A DNA stretch of 64,000 nt from Eshraghiella sp964405265 (GTDB lineage Bacteria; Bacillota; Clostridia; Lachnospirales; Lachnospiraceae): contig CAYONC010000005.1 of NCBI GenBank assembly GCA_964405265.1, positions 62,001 to 126,000 of the forward strand. Reading direction: 5' to 3'. Below the pieces are notes generated by a model. The model saw only the letters and a list, made by a program, of their open reading frames with translations, had not been told where the DNA came from and made no database searches. Position 1 is the stretch's first letter; each line of letters begins with the position of its first letter. Shown here piece after piece: positions 24,603-34,800 of the stretch. The translations under genes were made by a program, and so were the position numbers.

Positions 24603-25539
24603 TGATGTACTTAGTGGAGTGTACAGCGTGGGAATTACGGGGCATGTAAGGCCCGATGGTGACTGTGTCGGTGCAACGCTCGGACTGTATAATTATTTGA
24701 TGGACAATTATCCGGAGATTAATGCAACAGTGTATCTTGAACCGTCAGAAAAACATTTTTCGTACATCAGCGGTTGGAATAAAATTATAAGCAGGGCTGA
24801 GGAAGGCATAAAGCATGATGTATTCATTATCCTTGACTGCGGTGACATTGAACGGACGGCATCATTTGTACGTCCAATGATAGCTGCAGCAGGCAAAACG
24901 GTATGCATAGACCACCACGTAAGCAATAAAGCATTTGCCGACATTAATCATGTACTGCCCGAAATAAGCTCTGCCTGTGAGGCACTGTATGAGCTTTTGG
25001 ATGAAACCCTAATCAGCAGGAGAACGGCGGAAGCCATATATACCGGAATAATTCATGATACCGGTGTGCTTAAATACCGTTCCACGACAAAGAGAACCAT
25101 GGAAATTGCCGGCATGCTTATAGACAAAGGAATTGATTTTACATCAATAATTGATGACACCTTTTTTAGAAAGACTTACATGCAGAACTACCTCTTAGGC
25201 ATGGCACTTATGAACAGCAGACTTCATCTTGACGGAAGGATGATAAGTTCTTACATGCCGTATGAAATTCTGGAAAAATACGGAGTACCGGGAAGGGAAC
25301 TTGGCGGAATAATAGATCAGCTCCGTTTTACGGAGGGTGTTGAGGTGGCATTATTCCTGTATGGACTTCCTGATAAAAGTATTAAGGGCAGTTTAAGGTC
25401 CGTAAATTATATAGACGTAAATGCCGTGGCAGGAGTGTATGGAGGCGGCGGACATGTAAGGGCGGCCGGATTTACTGCTTCAGACAGTGAAGAAGAGATA
25501 ATCTCAAAAATTATTTCAGAAATAAAAAAACAGGATTGA
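24586..25539 (+). CDS. nrnA: DHH-family nanoRNase/pAp phosphatase NrnA
   Basis: A 317-residue DHH/DHHA1 phosphoesterase. Metal-binding motifs in order: GHVRPDGDCVGA, DCGD and DHHVSNKAFADIN, followed by the C-terminal DHHA1 motif GGGGHVRAAGF. NrnA degrades 2-5-mer RNAs and dephosphorylates pAp. Several in-frame ATGs (24571, 24580, 24586) are possible; 24586 is best spaced from GAGG at 24573. The rbfA-nrnA-truB order is common in Firmicutes. Confidence 0.93.
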   Translation: MIKSINDVLSGVYSVGITGHVRPDGDCVGATLGLYNYLMDNYPEINATVYLEPSEKHFSYISGWNKIISRAEEGIKHDVFIILDCGDIERTASFVRPMIAAAGKTVCIDHHVSNKAFADINHVLPEISSACEALYELLDETLISRRTAEAIYTGIIHDTGVLKYRSTTKRTMEIAGMLIDKGIDFTSIIDDTFFRKTYMQNYLLGMALMNSRLHLDGRMISSYMPYEILEKYGVPGRELGGIIDQLRFTEGVEVALFLYGLPDKSIKGSLRSVNYIDVNAVAGVYGGGGHVRAAGFTASDSEEEIISKIISEIKKQD

Positions 25540-25543
25540 ATAT

Positions 25544-26431
25544 ATGTATAACGGAATAATTAATGTATATAAAGATGCCGGTTTTACATCCCACGATGTT
25601 GTAGCGAAACTTCGTGGGATTTTAAAACAGAAAAAAATAGGACATACCGGAACACTTGACCCGGATGCAACGGGAGTACTTCCGGTATGTCTCGGTAATG
25701 CGACCGGACTGTGCGACATGCTTACATCCAAAACCAAGGAATATGAAGCGGTCATGCTTCTTGGAACAATGACGGATACGGAAGATATTACAGGAAATGT
25801 AACGGAGATTCATGACGTAACGGTTACGGATGAAGAGATACGCAGTATCATGGATTCATTTAAGGGCGAATATGAACAGGTACCGCCGATGTATTCAGCA
25901 TTGAAGGTTAACGGAAAGAAGCTGTGCGATCTTGCAAGGCAGGGTAAAACCGTTGAGAGGCGTGCGAGAACGGTAAATATTATCAATATTGTTACGGAGC
26001 ACATTGAACTTCCGGAGGTAAAGTTTATCGTAGAATGTTCAAAGGGAACATATATAAGGTCTCTCTGCAGGGATATGGGAGAAAAGGCAGGCTGCGGAGC
26101 ATGTATGAAGTCTCTTGTGAGAACAAGATCGGGTATTTTTGGAATTGAATCCGCACATACTCTTGATGACATTGAACATATGCAGAAGGAAGGAACTCTT
26201 GACAGAGTAATCGTTCCCACGGATACAATGTTTGCTGACTGTGAAAAGATAACGGTCAGCGGAAAAAATGAAAAACTGGTAAAAAACGGTAACCGTTTTT
26301 GCAGCGGTGAATGTATGTCCGAAAGAATAAGGGTTTATTTTGAAAACGGAAGTTTTGCCGGGATATATACGAGAGAAAATGAAGGTCCGTTTTACAGACC
26401 TGAAAAAATGTTTTTGAGCGGAAATGATTGA
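25544..26431 (+). CDS. truB: tRNA pseudouridine-55 synthase
   Basis: A 295-residue TruB, which makes pseudouridine 55 in the T-arm of tRNA. The catalytic motif GTLDPDATGVLP contains the active Asp39. KIGHTG, VPPMYSALKVNGK and CSKGTYIRSLCRD are conserved. It follows nrnA by 4 bases and overlaps ribF by 8. The ribosome binding site is weak, consistent with coupling to nrnA. Confidence 0.96.
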   Translation: MYNGIINVYKDAGFTSHDVVAKLRGILKQKKIGHTGTLDPDATGVLPVCLGNATGLCDMLTSKTKEYEAVMLLGTMTDTEDITGNVTEIHDVTVTDEEIRSIMDSFKGEYEQVPPMYSALKVNGKKLCDLARQGKTVERRARTVNIINIVTEHIELPEVKFIVECSKGTYIRSLCRDMGEKAGCGACMKSLVRTRSGIFGIESAHTLDDIEHMQKEGTLDRVIVPTDTMFADCEKITVSGKNEKLVKNGNRFCSGECMSERIRVYFENGSFAGIYTRENEGPFYRPEKMFLSGND

Positions 26432-27368
26432 AATGGAATATTTTAAAACTGAAAACTTTACAATTAACATTCCGACGGTTGTGACTTTCGGAAAATTTGA
26501 CGGAATACATACGGGACATAAAAAGCTTATTGACAAGGCTGTCAGAATTGCGTCAGAAGAAAAACTCAGCGTAATAATGTGTTCTTTTGACATGTCCGGG
26601 TGGAGCGGATATAACAGAGAGTATATTTCATCGGCAGACGAACGAAAAAAAATATGTCGGGAACTGGGTGTTGACATACTGATAGAATATCCCTTTAATA
26701 ATGAAATCGCTTCAATGGAGCCGGCCCGTTTCATTAAAGAATTTATAAATGAAAAGCTTCATGCAAAATATGTTATAGCAGGTAATGACTGGCACTTCGG
26801 CAGAAACAGGGAAGGCAGCAATACCCTGCTTACGGAATTACAGGAAAAATACGGTTACAGGGCAGTGATAGAAGAAAAATGTATGCTTGACGGATATGAA
26901 ATCAGCAGTACGAGGATAAGAAACGAAATAAAAAAAGGATGTATGGAAAAAGTATGTGAACTTCTGGGATACCCTTTCATGTTTTACGGGAAAATACAAC
27001 ATGGTAACAGAATCGGAAGGAAGCTGGGATTTCCGACCGTTAATATAATACCGGAGGAGGGCAAAATACTTCCGCCGTTCGGTGCTTATGCTTCAAAGAT
27101 AACATACGGCAATGAGATTTTTTACGGAGTAACCAATGTGGGGAAAAAACCCACTGTTGCAGGAAAAGGCGGGATAACCGTTGAAACACATATCCTTAAT
27201 TTCGACAGGAATGTATATGATGAAAGTATGCAGGTGTCACTTCTGCATTATATCAGACCGGAGCAAAAATTTTCGTCGCTTGATGAACTTAAGAAACAGC
27301 TTCAGAATGACATTGAAAAAAGTTTGACTTATCAGGATATATGTGATACTATATCAGAGGCTGATTAG
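26424..27368 (+). CDS. ribF: Bifunctional riboflavin kinase/FAD synthetase
   Basis: A 314-residue RibF. The N-terminal FMN adenylyltransferase half shows VVTFGKFDGIHTGHKKLI and the ISSTRIRNEI motif. The C-terminal riboflavin kinase half starts near GKIQHGNRIGRKLGFPTVNI. It makes FMN and FAD from riboflavin. It overlaps truB by 8 bases, an arrangement widely kept in Firmicutes. An rpsO leader follows. Confidence 0.95.
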   Translation: MIEMEYFKTENFTINIPTVVTFGKFDGIHTGHKKLIDKAVRIASEEKLSVIMCSFDMSGWSGYNREYISSADERKKICRELGVDILIEYPFNNEIASMEPARFIKEFINEKLHAKYVIAGNDWHFGRNREGSNTLLTELQEKYGYRAVIEEKCMLDGYEISSTRIRNEIKKGCMEKVCELLGYPFMFYGKIQHGNRIGRKLGFPTVNIIPEEGKILPPFGAYASKITYGNEIFYGVTNVGKKPTVAGKGGITVETHILNFDRNVYDESMQVSLLHYIRPEQKFSSLDELKKQLQNDIEKSLTYQDICDTISEAD

Positions 27369-27449
27369 CCAATCCGGTACCCGGGTACGGGACACTCCGA
27401 CCTATACCTTAGTATCAGGTGATTATTAAAATATCAGGAGGAAATTATA
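27369..27449 (+). other. Possible S15 leader before rpsO
   Basis: An 81-base gap with the perfect palindrome GTACCCGGGTAC (27377-27388), followed by GGGACACTCCGACC and the AGGAGG site of rpsO. Leaders that bind S15 occur before rpsO in several bacterial groups; this resemblance is structural guesswork only. Confidence 0.35.
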
Positions 27450-27716
27450 ATGATTTCTAAAGAAAAGAAGACACAGATTATTGCCGAATACGGCAGAAAG
27501 CAGGGAGATACAGGTTCTCCGGAAGTTCAGATAGCATTACTTACCGAGAGAATCAGGGAACTCACAGAGCATCTTAAGACCAATCAGAAAGATCATCATT
27601 CAAGAAGAGGACTCCTTAAGATGGTAGGACAGAGAAGAGGATTACTTGAATACCTGAAGAAGAATGATATTGAAGGATATCGTAATCTTATTGCTCGTTT
27701 AGGAATTAGAAAGTAA
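27450..27716 (+). CDS. rpsO: 30S ribosomal protein S15
   Basis: An 88-residue S15 of the normal length, with GDTGSPEVQIALLTERI, the central HSRRGLL motif and the C-terminal YRNLIARLGIRK. It binds 16S rRNA early in assembly. AGGAGG lies 8 bases before the ATG. It is followed by a strong terminator and by pnp, the common rpsO-pnp pairing. Confidence 0.98.
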   Translation: MISKEKKTQIIAEYGRKQGDTGSPEVQIALLTERIRELTEHLKTNQKDHHSRRGLLKMVGQRRGLLEYLKKNDIEGYRNLIARLGIRK

Positions 27717-27726
27717 TTTTTAAGAT

Positions 27727-27751
27727 GGGGCGGACCTTCCGCCCCGTTTTT
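27727..27751 (+). terminator. Intrinsic terminator after rpsO
   Basis: GGGGCGG (27727-27733) pairs with CCGCCCC (27739-27745) across a 5-base loop, followed by GTTTTT. Confidence 0.93.
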
Positions 27752-27768
27752 ACTGTCAGACAATTAAT

Positions 27769-27843
27769 ATGAAGGATGTGCGGGACCACTGAAAAGGACA
27801 TAACGCATGATATGTTTTTTTCAGTAGTTTCGGTATCTTTCAT
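27769..27843 (+). promoter_or_regulatory. Long hairpin in the pnp leader
   Basis: Arms 27769-27802 and 27811-27843 pair almost continuously, about 30 of 33 positions counting G-U wobbles, with an 8-base loop ACGCATGA. Such a long double-stranded stem is a natural RNase III substrate. In E. coli PNPase represses its own synthesis through a leader stem cut by RNase III. A similar autoregulation here is an inference. Confidence 0.65.
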
Positions 27844-27882
27844 ATAAAATAAAATATTGCCGAAGGCAAGAAGGAGAAAGAT

Positions 27883-29979
27883 ATGTATAAAAGTTTTAGT
27901 ATGGAACTTGCCGGCAGAACACTGACCGTGGATGTCGGAAGGGTAGCAAAACAGGCAAATGGTGCAGCATTCATGCATTATGGGGATACGGTTGTATTAT
28001 CAACGGCAACCGCATCAGAGAAACCGAGGGACGGAATTGACTTTTTCCCTCTCAGCGTGGAATATGAAGAGAAGTTATACGCAGTAGGTAAAATACCGGG
28101 CGGCTTTAACAAGAGAGAAGGAAAAGCATCTGAGAATGCAATACTTACATCACGCGTCATTGACAGACCGATGAGACCGTTATTTCCAAAAGATTACAGG
28201 AATGACGTAACGATTAATAACCTTGTAATGTCGGTTGATCCGGAATGCAGTCCGGAGCTTACGGCAATGCTCGGTTCGGCAATATCCGTTGCAATATCGG
28301 ATATTCCGTTTGACGGACCGTGTGCAACAACACAGGTCGGACTTATTAACGGCGAATTTGTAATCAATCCGTCAGTAGAACAGATGACGGTTTCAGATCT
28401 TAAACTGACTGTTGCATCAACCCGTGAGAAGGTAATAATGATTGAGGCAGGAGCCAATGAAGTTCCGGAAGCACGCATGATTGAGGCAATTTACAGGGCA
28501 CATGAGGTAAATCAGGAAATCATAGGCTTTATTGACAAAATTGTGGCAGAATGCGGTAAGGCAAAGCATGAATATACGAGCTGTGCCGTTCCTGAAGAGC
28601 TTTTTGCGGCAATTAAGGAAATTGTTACACCTGAACAGATGGAAGAGGCAGTATTTACGGATGAAAAGCAGGTGCGTGAAGAAAATATCAGACAGATCAC
28701 TGCGAAGCTTGAAGAGGCTTTTGCAGATAAAGAGGAATGGCTTGTACTTCTTCCTGATGCAATATATCAGTATCAGAAAAAGACCGTGCGTAAGATGATT
28801 CTTAAAGACCATAAGAGACCGGATGGACGTGAAATCACGCAGATTCGTCCGCTTTCGGCAGAGGTGGATATAATACCGAGAGTTCACGGTTCAGCGATGT
28901 TTACAAGAGGACAGACTCAGATATGTAATGTATGTACGCTTGCTCCTCTCTCAGATGCACAGAGGATAGACGGACTTAACGAGCAGGAAACAAGCAAGAG
29001 ATATATGCATCATTATAACTTCCCGTCATATTCGGTTGGAGAGACTAAGGTATCAAGAGGACCGGGACGTCGTGAAATCGGTCACGGAGCATTGGCAGAA
29101 AGAGCACTTTTGCCGGTACTTCCTTCAGAAGAAGAATTTCCGTATGCAATCAGAACCGTATCGGAGACATTTGAGTCGAACGGTTCAACATCCATGGCTT
29201 CAACATGTTCATCATGTATGTCACTTATGGCTGCGGGTGTACCGATTAAGAAGATGGTTGCCGGAATTTCATGCGGACTTGTTACCGGTGATACGGATGA
29301 CGATTTTGTGCTCCTTACGGATATTCAGGGACTGGAAGATTTCTTTGGCGACATGGATTTCAAGGTTACCGGTACGGATGCGGGAATTACGGCAATACAG
29401 ATGGATATCAAGATTCATGGTCTTACAAGGGCTATCGTTGAAGGGGCCATTGCAAGGTGCAGGGAAGCAAGAATGTTCATTATGGAGACCTGTATGAAGC
29501 CTGCCATTTCAGAACCGAGAAAAGAAGTAGGTAAGTATGCTCCTAAGATTATACAGATACAGATTGACCCTGCCAAAATCGGTGATGTTGTCGGACAGAG
29601 AGGTAAGACAATTAATGCAATTATTGAAGAGACCGGTGTTAAGATTGACATTACAGATGACGGTGCGGTATCGGTATGCGGTACTGATGCGGCAGCAATG
29701 GATAAAACGATAAAATACATTAAGACGATTGTTACGGATTACGAGGAAGGCGCAGTATTTGAGGGCAGGGTAACAAGTATTAAGGAATTCGGAGCATTTA
29801 TTGAATTTGCACCGGGTAAAGAGGGAATGGTTCACATTTCAAAAATCTGTAAAGAAAGAATTGAACATGTAGAAGATGTTCTTACTCTTGGTGACGTGGT
29901 TAAATGCGTATGCATGGGTAAGGATAAAATGGGAAGATACAGCTTCAGCATTAAGGATTACAGACCAGAAGAAAAATAA
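27883..29979 (+). CDS. pnp: Polyribonucleotide nucleotidyltransferase
   Basis: A 698-residue PNPase, a 3'-5' phosphorolytic exoribonuclease and degradosome component. Two RNase PH-like halves flank an alpha-helical linker. The second half carries RGQTQ, FPSYSVGE and the GDTDDDFV metal region. KH (VVGQRGKTINAIIEETG) and S1 (FEGRVTSIKEFGAFIEF) domains end the protein. AAGGAG is just upstream of the ATG, after the long leader hairpin. Confidence 0.98.
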   Translation: MYKSFSMELAGRTLTVDVGRVAKQANGAAFMHYGDTVVLSTATASEKPRDGIDFFPLSVEYEEKLYAVGKIPGGFNKREGKASENAILTSRVIDRPMRPLFPKDYRNDVTINNLVMSVDPECSPELTAMLGSAISVAISDIPFDGPCATTQVGLINGEFVINPSVEQMTVSDLKLTVASTREKVIMIEAGANEVPEARMIEAIYRAHEVNQEIIGFIDKIVAECGKAKHEYTSCAVPEELFAAIKEIVTPEQMEEAVFTDEKQVREENIRQITAKLEEAFADKEEWLVLLPDAIYQYQKKTVRKMILKDHKRPDGREITQIRPLSAEVDIIPRVHGSAMFTRGQTQICNVCTLAPLSDAQRIDGLNEQETSKRYMHHYNFPSYSVGETKVSRGPGRREIGHGALAERALLPVLPSEEEFPYAIRTVSETFESNGSTSMASTCSSCMSLMAAGVPIKKMVAGISCGLVTGDTDDDFVLLTDIQGLEDFFGDMDFKVTGTDAGITAIQMDIKIHGLTRAIVEGAIARCREARMFIMETCMKPAISEPRKEVGKYAPKIIQIQIDPAKIGDVVGQRGKTINAIIEETGVKIDITDDGAVSVCGTDAAAMDKTIKYIKTIVTDYEEGAVFEGRVTSIKEFGAFIEFAPGKEGMVHISKICKERIEHVEDVLTLGDVVKCVCMGKDKMGRYSFSIKDYRPEEK

Positions 29980-29993
29980 ATCCGGAGGTATAT

Positions 29994-30734
29994 ATGTCAG
30001 GACATTCAAAATTTGCCAATATTAAGCACAAAAAAGAAAAAAATGATGCGGCAAAGGGCAAGATTTTTACAAGACTCGGTAAGGAACTCATGGTAGCCGT
30101 TAAAGAGGGAGGAGCAGATCCTAACAATAACAGCAGGCTTCGTGACGTAATTGCCAAGGCCAAATCCAATAATATGCCGAATGATACGATTGAGAGAAGT
30201 ATTAAGAAGGCGGCAGGAGATGCCAATGCGGCTGATTTTACCGCAATTACATATGAAGGATACGGACCTAACGGCAGTGCGATTATTGTTGAAGCATTAA
30301 CGGATAATAAGAACAGAACGGCTTCCAATGTGAGAAATGCATTTACCAAGGGAGGCGGCAATGTCGGTACACCGGGATGCGTATCATTTATGTTTGATAA
30401 AAAGGGTCAGATACTTATAAGCAGGGAAGAATGCAAAATGGATTCTGACGGGCTTATGATGCTGGCACTTGAAGCAGGTGCTGAGGATTTCAGCGATGAA
30501 GATGACGAGGTATATGAAATTCTTACTGCTCCGGATGACTGCGGAACGGTAAGGGAAGCACTTGAGGCAGCGGGAATCGTGCCGGATCAGGCAGAGGTTA
30601 CGATGATTCCCCAGACATGGGTTGAACTGAGTGATGCATCAGATGTGAAGCAGATGAATAAAATATTGGATCTTCTTGACGAAGATGATGATGTACAGGC
30701 AGTATATCATAACTGGGATATGCCTGAAGATTAA
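29994..30734 (+). CDS. yebC: YebC/PmpR-family regulatory or translation factor
   Basis: A 246-residue YebC-family protein starting MSGHSKFANIKHKKEKNDAAKG, the family signature. Members were described as transcription regulators and more recently as factors that help ribosomes on proline stretches; which applies here is not known. It begins 14 bases after pnp with GGAGG and probably shares its transcript. A terminator shared with the converging lacI-type gene follows. Confidence 0.92.
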   Translation: MSGHSKFANIKHKKEKNDAAKGKIFTRLGKELMVAVKEGGADPNNNSRLRDVIAKAKSNNMPNDTIERSIKKAAGDANAADFTAITYEGYGPNGSAIIVEALTDNKNRTASNVRNAFTKGGGNVGTPGCVSFMFDKKGQILISREECKMDSDGLMMLALEAGAEDFSDEDDEVYEILTAPDDCGTVREALEAAGIVPDQAEVTMIPQTWVELSDASDVKQMNKILDLLDEDDDVQAVYHNWDMPED

Positions 30735-30741
30735 AAGACAT

Positions 30742-30778
30742 GAGAAAGCCAAACGGTCAGTTTGTGCTTTCTCTTTTT
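30742..30778. terminator. Terminator between yebC and the converging LacI-type gene
   Basis: GAGAAAGC (30742-30749) pairs with GCTTTCTC (30766-30773), followed by TTTTT. It overlaps the last codons of the minus-strand gene. Confidence 0.8.
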
Positions 30779-31740
30779 ATATATTCGGCAGGAATTATAT
30801 TATGTGTGGGCATTTCGGTATTGCTTAAAATTCCTTTCAGGGAATTTACGGCAGTATTGCAGATTAATTCATTTCTCATATATATGCATGACACGGGTGG
30901 AACAGCGTATTCGGGCAGACATGAGCCGCTGCAGCATATAAGTTCTGAATCTCCCGGACACGAGATGCCGTTTTCATGGAAGTAACGCAGACACATCAGA
31001 GCGGTTAAGTCATTTGAGCATATGATGAGATTCGGGAAATTATTTTCAATGTACAATGTGTCAAGGAATTCCTTTACATGAATGTAGTCCCGGCATAAAT
31101 GCATATGGCGTGCCTCCGGCTCGTTATTGCACAGCAACAGGGCATTTTTGTATGCATCAAGCAGCTCAATGGAATATGCGGACATATCACTGAAAAGAAA
31201 AAGCGGAAGAACATTTTTTTTTCTTAAATATGAATGTGTGACGTTCTGAAGCATTTCAGCCGTATTACATATTGTTGAGCTTACGTTGGGATGGCTGATG
31301 AATCCGTTGATAATCATAACGGGTGTTTTTTTTAATTCGCTTAAAAAGGTGTCACTGCCGGCTGCTGTATCAAGAAAGAAAGTACCGTCAATCATTATGG
31401 CATCAGCTTTCAGACTTAAAAATTTTTCAATGCATTTCCGGCGCATATGAATATCGGTATCGCACCGGGATATAATACATGAAAAATTATTTTTCTCAAG
31501 AAGGGTAACAAGAAGTTCAATATTACGCTCAACGGCAGGAATGCTGCCTGATGCTGCCATTATGCCGATAAGCCGTGATTTTATGCCATTTCTCGAATGC
31601 GATGGCACGAAACCGCTTTCACGTATTATTTTATTCACTTTTTCTCTTGTGTCGGAGCGTACCTTTCCGCTTTTATTAAGGACTCTTGATACCGTTGCTA
31701 TTGAAACGTCTGCCATTCGGGCAATGTCATAAATGTTCAC
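30757..31740 (-). CDS. LacI/GalR-family transcription regulator
   Basis: A 327-residue regulator. The N-terminal helix-turn-helix reads NIYDIARMADVSIATVSRVLNKSG with the hinge-helix region following. The rest is a periplasmic-binding-protein-like sensor domain. The start is GTG at 31740, 7 bases after AAGGAAGG; the frame is open a little further up but that would precede the ribosome site. No sugar-use genes adjoin it. It is divergent from the Ig-like repeat gene, 155 bases away, which could be a target. The effector is unknown. Confidence 0.9.
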   Translation of the reverse strand: MNIYDIARMADVSIATVSRVLNKSGKVRSDTREKVNKIIRESGFVPSHSRNGIKSRLIGIMAASGSIPAVERNIELLVTLLEKNNFSCIISRCDTDIHMRRKCIEKFLSLKADAIMIDGTFFLDTAAGSDTFLSELKKTPVMIINGFISHPNVSSTICNTAEMLQNVTHSYLRKKNVLPLFLFSDMSAYSIELLDAYKNALLLCNNEPEARHMHLCRDYIHVKEFLDTLYIENNFPNLIICSNDLTALMCLRYFHENGISCPGDSELICCSGSCLPEYAVPPVSCIYMRNELICNTAVNSLKGILSNTEMPTHNIIPAEYIKRESTN

Positions 31741-31895
31741 ACTGTTACCTTCCTTACGTCTTTTAGTATGATTATCTGACAAAAAAATAAAAATTGCAAG
31801 ATTAAGAGCTTTTTTTGAATTAAAGTGTTAAGATTGTACATGAACAAACCGATAAAAAATATAACTGTTATTATGCATTTTTCAGGAGGATTCAC

Positions 31896-34800
31896 ATGAA
31901 ATTTCTCAATTATATAAAAAAACACTGGAAGACGGCATCGGCACTTGCGGCGATAATGATTGTCACGATAGTCGGTGTTGTAATAGTCAAGGCAAGCAGC
32001 GTATCAATAACCGTGAGCCTGACAAGCATTAATTTTGTGGAAGGGCAGGCATCACAGGCGGTTGAGGCTTCTGTATCGCTTAATCTTGATACAGGTACCG
32101 GAATTGTAGGATGGTCATGGACGATGTCGGATCCGGAGGTTGCTACCGTAAGCAATATGGAAGGAAGCGGACAGGTCAGCATTAAGGGAGCAGGCAAGAC
32201 TAACCTCAACATTTCTTATTCACTGACTGATGGAACGAGTGCAACCAAATCCATACCGGTTACCGTGCCGGTTACAGTTAATTATGACAACGTCAAGGGA
32301 ATTATGAGTTCGGGTGCTTATGGTACGGTTACCTGTAATGCGGCAACAACCAAAATGGTTGAATGGACCTCATCCAACAGCAGTATTGTTTCGGTATCCA
32401 AGGATGTGGGACAGGCAGTTAACGGAAGTGTTGCAACCGTTACCGCGGTAAGCGGCGGAACGGCAACAATAACCGCATCAATTCCATCTGATTCACTTGC
32501 ATACAGCTTTCAGGTAACCGTCGGTGTATCGATTACGGATGATGAAATTACCGTAAATCAGAATGAAAGCAAGACAATAGCAACTAACAGTAATTCTGCC
32601 TCCAACGTATTCTGGTGGACGGAGAATCCTGATGTGGCAACCGTCGAAAACGGCATCGTAAAAGGTATATATGCAGGAACGACAACTGTATATGCAAGCT
32701 GTTTTGAAGGAGATTATACGGGTAATGCGGGAGATACAATTACCGTTAAGGTTCCTTATGTTGTGACGGAACCGGTAGGCACCGTTCTTGTAGGTGACAG
32801 GCTCAGTCTTCCTACGACAGCGAAACCGTCAGAGGTAACGTATGCATCAACCAATAATAATGTTGTATATTACGATCAGACAATAGGACAGTTCATTGCG
32901 GCAGGTACGGGAACGGCAGATATTTCCGTATCGTGGAGAGGTGATACCAAAACCATTCCAATCACGGTAATAGACGCACTTACACTCTCTACAACCTCGG
33001 TTTCAATGAATATAGGTGATACGCAGACCGTAACAGCAACTGTAACCAACAGGGAAATACCGGTGCACTGGTCAATAGCTGATCCGTCAGTGGCAGAAAT
33101 TAATGTGTCGGAAGACGGACTTACCGTAACCGTTACAGCACTCTCGACGGGAGCAACAGGATATACGACACTTGTTGCATCGCAGGAAATTAACGGCGTA
33201 GTCAAGACATATACGTGCAGGGTGAATGTGCTTAATCCGGTATACAGTCTTACACTTATGTATAACGGAACGGAAATTAACAGGACAATAACCTTTGAAA
33301 AGGATACAAGTATATATATTACGGCATTCCTTAACTTTGGAGATTCAGTAGTGCCTGATAATACAAAGCTCAGCTGGGTGTCATCTGATGAAAGCGTAAT
33401 ACAGGTTATTCCGGCAACAACTTCAGGACAGCAGCAGCTTGCAGAAATAAAAGCCGTAGGCGGCGGAAATGCTACGATAACGGTTGTTTCGGATGACGGA
33501 TTGTTTATTGCAACGGCTGATTTTTTCATAACGGAGGGTGTTACGGGAATACAGCTTGACAAGGAAACCGTTACGGCACAGATGTCACTCGGAAAGTACC
33601 AGCTTAAGGTAACGATTACGCCGGACAGTGACGGTGTTGATAAATCCGTTATATGGAAATCGCTTAATACGGACGTGGTTAAGGTTGACCAAAACGGTCT
33701 TGTAACCTTTGTGGCACCCGGAGAGACATATGTCAGTGTAACATCAGTGGCAGATTCAACGAAAGTTGCTTACTGTAATTTCATAATTACCCAGCAGGTT
33801 GAGGGTATTGAAATGGATTATGAAGAGCTTACAATGAATGTTGATGACGAAATTCGACTTACATATATACTTAAACCGGCCAATGCAACCAATAAAAACC
33901 TAATATGGTCATCTTCCAATGAAGATGTTGTTAAAGTTGATAAGACGGGCATGGTAAAAGCCATATCAAGCGGAAGTGCAACGGTAATTGTCCAGACGGA
34001 AGACGGTGGATTTATTGACATGACCAATATTACGGTTCTTCAGCCTGTTAAGGAAATTATCATGTCGCAGACGGAAATTTCCGTTAAGAAAGGGGCAATA
34101 TTCTGGCTTAATGCCACCGTAATGCCGGAATCGTCGGATAACAAAGCCGTTACATGGACATCATCCGATACTTCGCTTGCAACGGTAACACAAAACGGAA
34201 TGGTGACCGCACTTAAAGTGGGGACCGTTACAATATCGTGTGTCAGTGAGGATACAGGGGTTGTAGGATATTGTGTTGTGGAAATAACGGAACCGGTAAC
34301 GGGTCTCACCTTAAATTCTTACTATGAAGAAATTGTTAAGGATACAAAGTTTGTTATTGTTCCGACGGTCATGCCTAATGATGCGATTAATAAAAATGTC
34401 ACATACCTTTCAAGTGATACGGAAGTTGCCGTGGTTGATGAAAACGGCGTGGTAACCGGACTTAAGGGAGGAACGTGTGAAATTATAGTAACCACTGAAG
34501 AGAGCAGTCTTAAGGCTGTATGTACCATTGTCGTAAGAGAATATGTTTCATCAGTGGAAATTGAAGGCAGCAGGGAGCTCCTCAATGCAGGTGCACAGCT
34601 TCAGCTTAAGGCAGTCGTAAAAGAGGATTCTGCAACCAACAAGAGTATAATATGGTCTACAAGCAATGCATCCGTTGCAACGGTGGATCAGAACGGTAAG
34701 GTTACCGGAATAACACCGGGATATGTTGTCATTACGGCACTGGCAGCTGATGGAAGCGGAGAAGGAGACTCCGTTGCGATAAGGATTATTAACCCGGTTA

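Noticed and set aside
31741..31895. Promoter for the Ig-like repeat gene
   Set aside because: Candidate hexamers (TTGTAC at 31834, TATAAC at 31860) are 20 bp apart, too far for a confident call.
32876..33562. Long minus-strand open frame within the Ig-like repeat gene
   Set aside because: Threonine/valine-rich shadow caused by codon bias of the repeats; no start signals.
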